A stretch of DNA of 64,000 bases from Rhizobium gallicum bv. gallicum R602sp (lineage in GTDB: Bacteria; Pseudomonadota; Alphaproteobacteria; Rhizobiales; Rhizobiaceae), in contig NZ_CP006877.1 in assembly GCF_000816845.1 (NCBI RefSeq), positions 1,431,501 through 1,495,500 on the forward strand, given 5' to 3'. Positions within the stretch are counted from its first letter, which is position 1; the number at the start of each line of letters is the position of its first letter. The position numbers and the translations under genes were made by a program. Shown here one piece after another: positions 9,283 to 18,020 of this stretch. The notes below the pieces were generated by a model. That model saw only the letters and a program-made list of their open reading frames with translations, made no database searches and was not told where the DNA came from.

Positions 9283-11421
9283 ATGTCCGGCGTAACGGGT
9301 AATCAGGATGTGGACATCGACCTTGGCCAGCTCGTTCGAGCCGTCTGGGCCCGCCGGCTGAAGGTTGTCGCCGTCACGCTGATCGGGGCAGGGGTCGCCT
9401 TTGCCGGCGCCAAGATGATCTCGCCGAAATACAGTGCCGAAACGCGTCTGCTGATCGAGCAGCGTGCACCGGCTTTCGCCAACACCCAATCGAACGACGG
9501 CAATGCCGGACCGCTGCTCGACGAGTTGAACATTGCGAGCCAAGTTCAGCTTCTGCAGTCCGCCGATATCATCAAGCAGGTCATCAACAGCGAGAAGCTC
9601 TATGAGCTGCCTGAATTCGACGATGCCGTCAACGGCTCTGCGCTGAGCGACATCCTTGTGGCACTGCATATCAAGAAGAACCCGCTTGATAATCCGCCTG
9701 AAGAGCGCGTGATCGATGCGTTCATCGAGCGCCTTCAGGTCTACCAGGTTCCCGGTTCGCGCGTCATCGGCATCACCTTCACGTCGAGGGATCCGAAGAT
9801 TGCCGCGCGCATTCCGAATGCCATGGCGAATGTCTATCTCGCGACGCAGAGCGGCGCCAAACTCGATACGAACTCGGAGGCCACCCGTTGGCTCGAGCCG
9901 GAAATCGAGAACCTTCGCCAGAAGGTAAACGACGCCGAGCAGAAGGTTGCCGAATACCGCGCCAAGCACGGTCTTCTGCCGACGAACGGAGGCGGGAACT
10001 TTCCGCAGCAGCAGCTGAACGATATCTCTGTTGAGCTGACCCGCGTACGCGGCGAAAAGGCGAATGCCGAGGCGCGCGCCCAGTCCGTCCGCAACGCGCT
10101 CGCCTCCGGTGAGGCGTCGGATACGTTGCCGGACATCATGTCCTCGCAGTCCATGCAGCGGCTCAAGGCCACTGAGTCGGGCCTCCAGTCGCAGATTTCC
10201 GATCTCAGCACGTCGCTGCTCAACAACCATCCGAAGTTGAAGAGCCTGCGAGCGCAGCTTGCAGACATCAAGACGCAGATCCGCCAGGAAACGCAAAAGA
10301 TCCTGGCCAGCGTAGAGGGCGAAGCGAAGGTCGCCGGCCTTCGTGCTGCCGAACTCGAGCGCCAGTCCGGCACCTTGCGGGCAAACAGCGCCCAGGCGGG
10401 CGAAGACGAGGTGGGCCTCAATGCCCTGCAGCGCGAGGCGAACGCCCAGCGCCAACTCCTCGAAACCTACCTCGCGCGCTATCGGGAAGCCGCTTCGCGC
10501 GCCGACAGCAATTCGAGTCCGGCGGATGCGCGCATCGTCTCGCGCGCCATCGAGCCTGTCGATCCGTACTTCCCGAAGGTCGTGCCGATCGTTGTCGTCG
10601 CTGCCGTCGCGACGTTGATCATGAGTTCGATCGTCATCATGCTCGCGGAACTTTTCAGCGGCCGGGCACTGCGTCCCGTCGACGGCAGCGTCCAGCCGGC
10701 TGCGCCGATCGAAGAAAAAACGCAGGCCGCCGCCGCGCCGAAAGCCAAGCGTGACGTCAAGCCCAGCATGCTTTCGGCACCGCTGGAAGAAGAGCCTGCG
10801 CACGAGGCGCCTCAATCTTTGGAAGAAGAAAGCGAATTCTCGATCAGCTCTGTCGCCCATTATCTCACGAGCAGCCGGGCAACGCTCGCTGTCGCGATAT
10901 CGCCGACTGGCGACGACGGTTCCGCGGCGACTGTTTCGCTGGCCCGCGCACTTGCCGACGTCGGTCAGCGCGTGGTCCTGGTCGACATGACCGGCTCCGG
11001 CTATCCGACCGAGTTGATGGGCGACGACCCGAATGCGCCGGGCGTCACCGACCTGCTCTGCGGCGCTGCCGCTTTCGGCGAAACGATTCATGGCGACCGT
11101 GACTCAGATGCTCATCTGATCCCGCAGGGCATCAGCGACATCCGTCAGGCGATGCGCGGCGCAGACCGGCTTTCGCTGCTGCTCGACGCATTGTCCTCAG
11201 CCTATGATCTCGTGATTGTCGAGTGCGGCGCAGCCGATGTTGCCGGCGTCTCCCGCCTGACGCGCAGCAAGGATGTCGAGATCATCCTTTCGATGCCGGA
11301 CGTGATCGAAGAGGAGTTCGTCTTCGCGATGACGGAATTCGAAAAGGCGGGCTATCAGCGCGTCGTGCTGATGTCCGGCGACGAGACAATTGCGGAGGAC
11401 CTCCCGCGCCGGGCGGCCTGA
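9283..11421 (+). CDS. Wzc/ExoP-like chain-length protein with degenerate kinase domain
   Basis: The protein is 712 residues from the ATG at 9283, chosen for the CGGAG upstream. It contains an N-terminal Wzz domain with a first transmembrane helix (LKVVAVTLIGAGVAFAG), a long coiled-coil periplasmic region with the GNVR block, and a second helix (VVPIVVVAAVATLIMSSIVIM). An Ala/Pro/Glu-rich linker then leads to a cytoplasmic ParA/BY-kinase-like domain. That domain reads SPTGDDGSAAT at residues 540-550 where a BY-kinase has GxxxxGK(S/T), lacks the Walker A' acid cluster, and has no tyrosine-rich tail. Kinase activity is therefore doubtful. It should control polymer length and export with the divergent Wza-type protein. 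Confidence 0.9.
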   Translation: MSGVTGNQDVDIDLGQLVRAVWARRLKVVAVTLIGAGVAFAGAKMISPKYSAETRLLIEQRAPAFANTQSNDGNAGPLLDELNIASQVQLLQSADIIKQVINSEKLYELPEFDDAVNGSALSDILVALHIKKNPLDNPPEERVIDAFIERLQVYQVPGSRVIGITFTSRDPKIAARIPNAMANVYLATQSGAKLDTNSEATRWLEPEIENLRQKVNDAEQKVAEYRAKHGLLPTNGGGNFPQQQLNDISVELTRVRGEKANAEARAQSVRNALASGEASDTLPDIMSSQSMQRLKATESGLQSQISDLSTSLLNNHPKLKSLRAQLADIKTQIRQETQKILASVEGEAKVAGLRAAELERQSGTLRANSAQAGEDEVGLNALQREANAQRQLLETYLARYREAASRADSNSSPADARIVSRAIEPVDPYFPKVVPIVVVAAVATLIMSSIVIMLAELFSGRALRPVDGSVQPAAPIEEKTQAAAAPKAKRDVKPSMLSAPLEEEPAHEAPQSLEEESEFSISSVAHYLTSSRATLAVAISPTGDDGSAATVSLARALADVGQRVVLVDMTGSGYPTELMGDDPNAPGVTDLLCGAAAFGETIHGDRDSDAHLIPQGISDIRQAMRGADRLSLLLDALSSAYDLVIVECGAADVAGVSRLTRSKDVEIILSMPDVIEEEFVFAMTEFEKAGYQRVVLMSGDETIAEDLPRRAA

Positions 11422-12645
11422 TCAGACGCCGATCTTTGAACGAGCGCGCTGCGCGAATTTATAGAGGCCGGGCCGAGCCTTGATGTGGGCCTTGCTCCGC
11501 GTGATGGCCCGGTGCGCAAGCCCGGCGATCCTTCCCACGAAGGACAGCGGCAGCACTACATCGTGATGATCCGTTTCGATCGGTGCCCAAGAACGTTTGT
11601 AGACCTGATCGCCGAGGCCGAAATCGAAGAGGGTGACGCCCTTCCCGTGCAATTTGGAAATCATCTGCCAAAAGAGGAATTCGCCCGGGCTTGCATCCGC
11701 CGCAACGCTTTCGTTGATCGAACTGAACTGGCAGATCACGTGATCGCCCTTGCGCGAGATACCGGACAGCGCAGCGATATGCCCTTCGTTTTCGCCCTTG
11801 AGGCGGATCGCATGCATCTCGAGCCCGAAATCGTCGCCGCCGCGGATATCGATCAGGCCATGGAGAAAGGTCCGCGTTTCGGCGTCGGCAAAGACGTCGG
11901 GCAGCCCGAGTGCCTTGAAGCGCTCGGCCTTCTGAGCGAAGAACTGGTCAAGAAAGGCGTGCTGCTCGCCGGCCGTCCCGCCAGCGACATAGTCGAAGCC
12001 GCCGATGGCTTCGAGGCGTTTCGATTGCACCCGGAACTTCTTCCGGCGGCTCTTGGAGTTCAATTGCCTGAGCGTCGCCTCGAAATTTTCAAGCAGCGGC
12101 AGCTGATAGGCGTGGTTCTGGTTCTGCACCAATGGCAACAGACCGAGCGGGCTCTTCTGGCCGCGCCACTCCAGCGGGATGTTCTGCAAGAGCAGCAGAT
12201 CGGCCTTGCCGCGAAGGGCGTGACGAAGGCTCTCGGCGAAGCAGTGCGCATCGAGGTCAACGGCGCGGCGCAGAAAATGCTCCGTGAAAAGTCCAGTATT
12301 GATGTTGCTGTGATTGGCGCCGATGAATTTCGCGATCCGCACGCCACGGGAGCGCTCGATTTCGACCGGCAGGATAAAGACCGTTTCTGGCCCGCAGACC
12401 CCCCGCAAAATGGCGAGCGGCCGCCGATAGGCGCCGACCCAGCTATGGCACCAGTCATAGCCCTGATGGAGAGACGTCAAATTGTCGAGCTCCAAAGCGC
12501 GCCAATCCTTTTCCAGCGGCGCCATCGTGTCGAAGACAGTGACATCGAGTTCCGCGCTCAGCGAGCGAGGGCTCGCAATGCCTGCCTCGGCTTTCGCCGC
12601 TTCGTCGAGCGGTCGTTGATGGGCATCGAGCTTTTGCGTCTGCAC
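11422..12645 (-). CDS. CelD/FemAB-like GNAT acyltransferase
   Basis: The protein is 407 residues. The middle and C-terminal parts match the double-GNAT fold of the CelD/BcsL and FemAB-like family, with LNSKSRRKKFRVQSKRLEA, QFFAQKAERFKALG and the C-terminal FDFGLGDQVYKRSW motif typical of these proteins. They are thought to acylate or otherwise modify exopolysaccharide precursors, and they recur in rhizobial surface polysaccharide loci. Its stop abuts the stop of the Wzc-like gene exactly (TGATCA), so transcription converges with no spacer. The acetyl acceptor is unknown. Confidence 0.85.
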   Translation of the reverse strand: MQTQKLDAHQRPLDEAAKAEAGIASPRSLSAELDVTVFDTMAPLEKDWRALELDNLTSLHQGYDWCHSWVGAYRRPLAILRGVCGPETVFILPVEIERSRGVRIAKFIGANHSNINTGLFTEHFLRRAVDLDAHCFAESLRHALRGKADLLLLQNIPLEWRGQKSPLGLLPLVQNQNHAYQLPLLENFEATLRQLNSKSRRKKFRVQSKRLEAIGGFDYVAGGTAGEQHAFLDQFFAQKAERFKALGLPDVFADAETRTFLHGLIDIRGGDDFGLEMHAIRLKGENEGHIAALSGISRKGDHVICQFSSINESVAADASPGEFLFWQMISKLHGKGVTLFDFGLGDQVYKRSWAPIETDHHDVVLPLSFVGRIAGLAHRAITRSKAHIKARPGLYKFAQRARSKIGV

Positions 12646-12768
12646 GGGTCTTCTCCGGTCAAGATGGCTTGGCCGGAAGCATAAAGGGCGAGTGCCTTCA
12701 TTTGGCTTAAATGCAAGAGGGCAGAGCGTCTTTTCCGCGGATCAGGGTTATTCCGGCGTTAACGGCGT

Positions 12769-12978
12769 TCACTTCTGCCGCGGACCGGCCATCCATTTGA
12801 TGATCAGCATCGCCGGCAGGACCCAGACAAGGCCCGTCACCGAGAAATAGAGGAGGTGGACCCACCACGACGATTCCCCAAGTGTCGCGACGGCAATCGT
12901 GTTCGCCAAAAGCGCATAAAGAAGCACGAGAACGACGATGAGGATCGTGCCGATGAATTTGCGCAAGCGGACGGGCAT
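12769..12978 (-). CDS. DUF2842 small membrane protein
   Basis: The protein is 69 residues starting MPVRLRKFIGTILIVVLV. It has two transmembrane helices separated by LGESSWWVHLLYF and ends in KWMAGPRQK. Length, layout and the GLVWVLPAMLIIKWM segment match the alphaproteobacterial DUF2842 family, whose function is unknown. GGAAAGAG precedes the ATG; the frame is open much further upstream, but that extension overlaps the divergent ctaA and has no membrane-protein character. It is divergent from ctaA, a neighbour relation that may point to respiratory-membrane biogenesis (inference). Confidence 0.85.
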   Translation of the reverse strand: MPVRLRKFIGTILIVVLVLLYALLANTIAVATLGESSWWVHLLYFSVTGLVWVLPAMLIIKWMAGPRQK

Positions 12979-13053
12979 GAAATCTCTTTCCGGAGTAGGT
13001 GGACCCGCGCGACGGCATGCCGCAACAGTTCGGGGCTTGTTTTGCATGAGCCG

Positions 13054-13067
13054 TTGGGGCAAATCAA
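13054..13067. promoter_or_regulatory. Possible FNR/FixK-type box upstream of ctaA
   Basis: TTGGGGCAAATCAA matches the FixK/FnrN anaerobox TTGAT-N4-ATCAA except for two bases in the left half. It lies 22 bases upstream of the ctaA start, in the intergenic region shared with DUF2842. Oxygen control of a heme A synthesis gene would make sense, but a two-mismatch match this close to the start codon can arise by chance. Confidence 0.25.
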
Positions 13068-13089
13068 CTGCCGGAAAGAAGGAACAATC

Positions 13090-14193
13090 ATGGCCGTCGC
13101 GAACTTGACCACGCAACAGGCGATCTTGAGCGAGGTCCGCAGGTTGGACCGGAACCGCCGCGCACTGCGCATGTGGCTGGGTATCGTGCTCCTCGCGCTC
13201 GTCTGTCTCGTGCTCGTCGGCGGCGCGACGCGTCTTACCAATTCCGGCCTTTCGATCACGGAATGGAAGCCGATCCACGGCGTCATTCCGCCGCTCACTG
13301 CCGCTGAATGGGAGGAAGAATTCAAGCTCTACCAGCGCATTCCCGAATTCCAGCAGCTAAACAGCGACATGACTGTGGAAGATTTCAAGACCATCTTCTG
13401 GTGGGAATGGGCGCACCGGCTGATCGCCCGCGGGATCGGCGTTATCTTCGCTTTGCCGCTTGCCTTTTTCTGGCTGACGGGCATGGTCGAACGGCGGCTG
13501 CGCTGGCCGCTCGCCGGCATCCTGGGGCTCGGAAGCCTGCAGGGTTTCATCGGCTGGTGGATGGTCTCGTCTGGCCTTTCGGTGCGGACCGATGTCAGCC
13601 AGCATCGCCTCGCGGCGCACCTCGTCATGGCCTGTCTGATTTTCGCCGCCTGCATGTGGATCATGCGCGGCCTTTCCCCGCATTCGAACGACGCCGCGCC
13701 TACTGAAGGCTCGCGGGCGTGGGCGGCGATAATTGCCATTTTCGCGCTCTTCCAGATCTATCTCGGCGCGCTGGTGGCCGGTCTTGATGCCGGCTTCGCC
13801 TACAATACCTGGCCGCTGATGGACGGCGCGATCATCCCCTTCGATCTTCTCATCCAAAAGCCCGCCTGGATCAATTTCTTCGAAAACCCGAAGACCGTTC
13901 AATTCATCCATCGCGCCGGCGCCTACGTGCTCTTCGCGCTCGCTTTCATCAATATGATGGTTGCGCTCCGCGCAGCGCCCCAAACCACCCACGCCCGCCG
14001 CGCTGTCGTGCTCTTCGCGCTCGTCACGCTGCAGGCCGCAGTCGGCATCGCCACGCTCCTTCTGCAGGTCCCGCTTCATTGGGGCCTTTTACATCAGGCA
14101 GGCGCCCTGATCGTCTTGGGCTTTGCCGTCGCCAATTGGCGCGGCTTCTACGGTGAGTTTGCGCACGACACGATGATTGCGGAAAGGGACTGA
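13090..14193 (+). CDS. ctaA: Heme A synthase (COX15/CtaA)
   Basis: The protein is 367 residues with eight predicted transmembrane helices in two four-helix halves. It includes the early GGATRLTNSGLSITEWKPIHG signature, FWWEWAHRLIARGIG and FIHRAGAYVLFALA with the paired heme-ligand histidines, and HWGLLHQAGALIVLGFA near the C-terminus. It oxidises the methyl group of heme O to make heme A for aa3-type cytochrome oxidase. The ATG at 13090 is chosen for GAAGGAAC upstream and because it gives the usual type 2 CtaA length; the frame is open to 12856. It is followed by a convergent TauE gene. Confidence 0.95.
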   Translation: MAVANLTTQQAILSEVRRLDRNRRALRMWLGIVLLALVCLVLVGGATRLTNSGLSITEWKPIHGVIPPLTAAEWEEEFKLYQRIPEFQQLNSDMTVEDFKTIFWWEWAHRLIARGIGVIFALPLAFFWLTGMVERRLRWPLAGILGLGSLQGFIGWWMVSSGLSVRTDVSQHRLAAHLVMACLIFAACMWIMRGLSPHSNDAAPTEGSRAWAAIIAIFALFQIYLGALVAGLDAGFAYNTWPLMDGAIIPFDLLIQKPAWINFFENPKTVQFIHRAGAYVLFALAFINMMVALRAAPQTTHARRAVVLFALVTLQAAVGIATLLLQVPLHWGLLHQAGALIVLGFAVANWRGFYGEFAHDTMIAERD

Positions 14194-14214
14194 GGAGGAG
14201 GTTGCCTCAGGAGC

Positions 14215-15006
14215 TTACCGCAAAATCCCGTCGAGCGCTGGCATGCCGATGATGGCGGCCGCGGCGATGAGCAGATAGCAGATCAGCCGGAACGTGCTCT
14301 CCTTCGCCAAGCCGAACAGCTTCGAGCCGCCATAGAGGCCGAGCGCATAGCCTGGCAGGATGACGAGCGTCAGAGCAAAGACGGCCTGCACGAAAAGCCC
14401 TCCGGCATAATAGCTGATCGCGCTGAAGGAGGTGGAGATCGAGAAGTAGAGGATGACATTTGCCCGGACGCGGGTGAACCCGCTCTTGCCGCCGAGCCAA
14501 TAGGCAACGACCGGCGGGCCGCCAAGCTGTGCCGCGCCGCTGAAAAGACCGGCGATAAGGCCAATCCCGGCACTGAGCGGCGCGCGCGGCTCGCCTTGAT
14601 GGCGCCAGCCGGACACGAGGAGCGCCAGCAGCGATATAGCCACGGCGGTGATGATCCAGCGGAGCGTCAAGGTATCCATCAGCGCAAGTGCAACTGTGCC
14701 CGCGGGAACGCCGAGAGCCGCGCCGATCGCCATCGCGAAGACTTCACGCCGGTCGGCGCTGCGCCAGGCAGGCGGGATCATGCCAAGTGTCGCAAGCCCG
14801 TCGATGAGAAGCAAAACGGGAGAAATCAACTTCGGGCCGACAATCGCACCGCCAAGCGGAATGAAGATCAGCGCCGCCCCGAAGCCCGAAAAGCCGCGCG
14901 CGAGTCCGGCAATGAAGGCAAAGAAGATTAGCGCATAGATGCCGTGATCCGGCAACGCAGCGGAAAACCATTCAGCAACGCCGGCCGAAAGCGTATCGAT
15001 CGGCAT
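14215..15006 (-). CDS. TauE/SafE family sulfite exporter-like permease
   Basis: The protein is 263 residues with about eight transmembrane helices. It shows the family pattern of FIAGLARGFSGFGAALIFIPL near the N-terminus and the mirrored IGLIAGLFSGAAQLGGPPVVAYWL in the second half. Characterised relatives export sulfite or sulfonate-derived organic anions, but substrates vary widely and none can be assigned here. It is convergent with ctaA and sits 21 bases downstream of argC on the same strand, so it is probably co-transcribed with argC. Confidence 0.9.
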   Translation of the reverse strand: MPIDTLSAGVAEWFSAALPDHGIYALIFFAFIAGLARGFSGFGAALIFIPLGGAIVGPKLISPVLLLIDGLATLGMIPPAWRSADRREVFAMAIGAALGVPAGTVALALMDTLTLRWIITAVAISLLALLVSGWRHQGEPRAPLSAGIGLIAGLFSGAAQLGGPPVVAYWLGGKSGFTRVRANVILYFSISTSFSAISYYAGGLFVQAVFALTLVILPGYALGLYGGSKLFGLAKESTFRLICYLLIAAAAIIGMPALDGILR

Positions 15007-15027
15007 GTCCTTGGGGCTCCGGAAGGT

Positions 15028-15960
15028 TTACGAGGCGAGCATCAGGTCCATGTTTTGGACGGCCGCACCCGAGGCGCCCTTGCCAAGATTGTCGAGCAGA
15101 GCGACGAGGTTGACCTGACTGGCGCCCGGCGTGCCGAACACGAAGAGCTTCATCGTGTCCTTACCGGCAAGCTCCACGGCATCGATACGGGCAAGTGTGC
15201 GACTCGTTTCGAGCGGAACGACCGTGACGATATCCTGACCGGCATAATGCGCTGTCAGGGCCGCATGGATGCTTTCGAGCGTCGCATCGCCCGAGAGACC
15301 GTCGAGATGCAGCGGCACCTGGACGATCATCCCCTGCGCGAACTTGCCGACCGAAGGCGAGAAGATTGGCGCTCGGTCGAGCAGGCCATGGATTTTCATC
15401 TCCGGCACATGCTTGTGTGTCAGCGGCAGGCCATAGAGGAAATGCGGCGCGGTGATTGCATCGTCGCGGCTTTGGTCTTCGATCTGCGCGATCATCTGCT
15501 TGCCGCCGCCGGTATAGCCGGAGACCGCATTGACGGTGACTGGATAGCCGTCCGGCAGAATGCCTGCAGCGCGCAACGGCCGGATGAGGCCGATGGCGCC
15601 CGTCGGGTAGCAGCCGGGGTTTGCGACAAAACGCGCGGCCCTGATCTTTTCGGCCTGCTCCTTGTCCATTTCGGCAAAGCCGTAAGCCCAGCCGGGATTG
15701 ACGCGGAAGGCGGTCGACGTGTCGATAACGCGCACATTGTTGTTCGCCGAAACCATCTGGACGGCTGCCTTCGACGCGTCGTCGGGCAGGCAGAGGATGG
15801 CGATGTCGGCGCTGTTCAGCAGGTCCTCGCGCATCGCGGCATTGCGGCGTTCAGCCTCCGGAATGGACAGAAGCTCGACATCGCGGCGGCCGGCCATGCG
15901 CGTGCGGATCTGCAGACCCGTTGTGCCGTGTTCGCCATCGATGAAGATTTTCGGTGCCAT
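15028..15960 (-). CDS. argC: N-acetyl-gamma-glutamyl-phosphate reductase, type 2
   Basis: The protein is 310 residues, the short type 2 ArgC form common in Alphaproteobacteria. It begins with the NADP-binding segment [18 protein letters not shown], carries the active-site cysteine in [19 protein letters not shown], and has [12 protein letters not shown] in the catalytic domain. It reduces N-acetylglutamyl phosphate to the semialdehyde, the third step of arginine synthesis. It lies downstream of speB on the same strand, giving an arginine/polyamine pair, and upstream of the TauE permease. Confidence 0.96.
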   Translation of the reverse strand: MAPKIFIDGEHGTTGLQIRTRMAGRRDVELLSIPEAERRNAAMREDLLNSADIAILCLPDDASKAAVQMVSANNNVRVIDTSTAFRVNPGWAYGFAEMDKEQAEKIRAARFVANPGCYPTGAIGLIRPLRAAGILPDGYPVTVNAVSGYTGGGKQMIAQIEDQSRDDAITAPHFLYGLPLTHKHVPEMKIHGLLDRAPIFSPSVGKFAQGMIVQVPLHLDGLSGDATLESIHAALTAHYAGQDIVTVVPLETSRTLARIDAVELAGKDTMKLFVFGTPGASQVNLVALLDNLGKGASGAAVQNMDLMLAS

Positions 15961-16038
15961 GATAATCCTGCGCTTTCAATGAGTTCGGGTTGCTTCCGGA
16001 ATCAGTGTGCCATGAAGTTGAATCAGTTTGATAACGGC

Positions 16039-16992
16039 CTAGCGTGCCGCTGCGTGCCGCTCGGCGCGGAGCCCCAGCATATACATCGCGACCGTCGCCC
16101 CTGCAATGGCGGTGATATCGGCGTGATCATAAGGCGGCGAGACCTCGACCACGTCTGCGCCGCGGATATCGAGCTGCTGCAGGCGTTGCAGGACCGAAAG
16201 GATCTTGGCGCTCGACGGCCCGCCCGCTACTGGCGTGCCGGTGCCTGGCGTATAGGCCGGATCGAGGCAGTCGATATCGAAGGTCAGATAGGCCGGAGCG
16301 TCCTTGGTGTGCGAGACTATTGCCGAAGCGATCTCAGCGGCATTCATTTCTTCGACCTGGTGGCCGTAGAGGATGCGAATGCCGAAATCCTCCGGCGCGT
16401 GGGTGCGGATGCCGATCTGGATGGAGCGGTCCGGGTCGATGATGCCGTCGCGGGCCGCGCGTGCGACGAAGGAGCCGTGATCGATCCGCCGGTTGTCGTC
16501 GAGCCACGTATCCTGATGCGCGTCGAACTGCACCAGCGCCAACGGACCGTGCCTGGCCGCATGCGCCTTGAGGATCGGCCATGTGATATAGTGGTCGCCG
16601 CCAAGCGTGAGGAGGAAGGCGCCGCTGTCAAGAATCGTATTCGCCTGCCGCTCGATTGCCGCCGGCGTCTCCTGGTGATTGCCGTAGTCAAGCAGGCAGT
16701 CGCCGTAGTCGATCACCGCCATTTCGGCGAAGAGATCGCGATTGAAGGGATATTGCGGATCGTTGTCGAAGATCGCCGAGGCGCGACGGATCGCCTGCGG
16801 CCCGAAGCGCGTTCCCGGCCGGTTGGAGGTTGCCGCATCGAAGGGAATACCCCAGACGACGACGTCGGCGCCTGTCAGAACCTTGGTGAACCGACGCCGC
16901 ATGAAGGAGAGCGCTCCGGCAAAGGTTGGATCAGTGGCCGAGGATGTGAGGCTGGTCGCCATAAAAGCGTGATCGATCGACTTTTCTGCCAT
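16039..16992 (-). CDS. speB: Agmatinase/ureohydrolase
   Basis: The protein is 317 residues and carries all three ureohydrolase metal motifs: LTLGGDHYITWP, VQFDAHQDTW and LTFDIDCLDPAYTPGTGTP. It binds two Mn ions and splits agmatine into putrescine and urea; a guanidinobutyrase or related specificity cannot be excluded from motifs alone. The ATG at 16992 has GGAGGG upstream. It precedes argC and follows phhA on the same strand, linking it to arginine and polyamine metabolism. Confidence 0.9.
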   Translation of the reverse strand: MAEKSIDHAFMATSLTSSATDPTFAGALSFMRRRFTKVLTGADVVVWGIPFDAATSNRPGTRFGPQAIRRASAIFDNDPQYPFNRDLFAEMAVIDYGDCLLDYGNHQETPAAIERQANTILDSGAFLLTLGGDHYITWPILKAHAARHGPLALVQFDAHQDTWLDDNRRIDHGSFVARAARDGIIDPDRSIQIGIRTHAPEDFGIRILYGHQVEEMNAAEIASAIVSHTKDAPAYLTFDIDCLDPAYTPGTGTPVAGGPSSAKILSVLQRLQQLDIRGADVVEVSPPYDHADITAIAGATVAMYMLGLRAERHAAAR

Positions 16993-17076
16993 GGCGGCCC
17001 TCCATCACATGTTGGCGGGACGTTGGACAATCACGGCTGACAAGGCAAGCCCCGAACGAAACGAAATTCCTGTCGC

Positions 17077-17868
17077 TCAGGACGCCTTGGCTTCGAATGC
17101 CGGCGGGAAGTCGCCGAGAGCCTTGGCCTCGTTGATGCGTGCACCGATATCTTCCTCGATGATCGACTCCAACTGCGAAAAGCTGTCGATCACGTAATAA
17201 ATCGGCTGGACGATATCGATCCGGTAAGGCGTTCTCAGCGCCGTCATAAGGTCGAAAGGCCGGAATTCGCATGCCTTGCCTTCCATTGCCGCCCGCGTCT
17301 CGTTGGGCGAAGAGACGATACCGGCGCCGAAGCAGCGGCGTCCCTGCGGCGTGTTGATGAGGCCGAATTCCACAGTAAACCAGAAAATCCGAAACAGATG
17401 CCAGGAGTACCCCTTGCCAAGGCCGACGGCCTTTTCGCCGAAGCGGCGGACGAAATTGGCGTAGCTCTGGTTGGTCAGGAGCGGACAGTGGCCGAACACC
17501 TCGTGGAAGATATCCGGCTCTTCGATATAATCGATATGCTCGCGGCGCCGGATGAACGTCGCCAGCGGAAACTTGGCCTGCGAAAGCAATTCATAGAAGC
17601 GCGACGGCGGGATGAGAGCAGGGACGCCTTCCACGCCGAAGCCGGTGGTTTCGTTAAGACGCCGATTGACGTCGCGAAGCTGCGGAACCTTTTCCGGCTT
17701 CAGCCCGAGGGTCTTCACGCCGTCCAGATATTCCCGGCAGGCCTTGTCGGCGAGCAGCGTCATCTGGCGCTGATAGAGCTCGCTCCAGATTTTGTCTTCT
17801 TCAGCGGTGTAGTGATAGATGCCGTTCGCATCCGGCAGGTTCGCCGTGTAGGTGCTTTCCTTGGTCAT
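17077..17868 (-). CDS. phhA: Phenylalanine 4-monooxygenase
   Basis: The protein is 263 residues, the single-domain bacterial form of the aromatic amino acid hydroxylases. It shows HEVFGHCPLLTNQSYA with the two iron-binding histidines, the later EFGLINTPQGRRCFGAGI segment supplying the third ligand, and RRREHIDYIEEPDIFHE before them. It hydroxylates phenylalanine to tyrosine with tetrahydropterin and O2. GGGAGG precedes the ATG. No pterin dehydratase gene (phhB) is adjacent. The Lrp regulator diverges from it across 150 bases and is the likely local regulator. Confidence 0.95.
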   Translation of the reverse strand: MTKESTYTANLPDANGIYHYTAEEDKIWSELYQRQMTLLADKACREYLDGVKTLGLKPEKVPQLRDVNRRLNETTGFGVEGVPALIPPSRFYELLSQAKFPLATFIRRREHIDYIEEPDIFHEVFGHCPLLTNQSYANFVRRFGEKAVGLGKGYSWHLFRIFWFTVEFGLINTPQGRRCFGAGIVSSPNETRAAMEGKACEFRPFDLMTALRTPYRIDIVQPIYYVIDSFSQLESIIEEDIGARINEAKALGDFPPAFEAKAS

Positions 17869-18020
17869 GAGCGGCCTCCCGGTCTCTGATCCAATGAGCC
17901 GGGCGATTCCGACCTCCGGCTGTCATGTCACCATTATATCCCTGGGAATGCGGGTAAACATTTCAGCATTGCCGGATTATGGTTGGAAAATGGGAGAATA
18001 ATCCATGAGGAGGGGTAAGA

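Noticed and set aside
9235..11091. 618-codon minus-strand ORF opposite the Wzc-like gene
   Set aside because: It is a reading-frame shadow of a GC-rich gene: Arg/Asp/Leu-rich translation, no domain, no ribosome site, while the plus strand has clear Wzz motifs.
14944..17040. 698-codon plus-strand ORF opposite argC and speB
   Set aside because: Spans two well-supported genes on the other strand and has no domain of its own.
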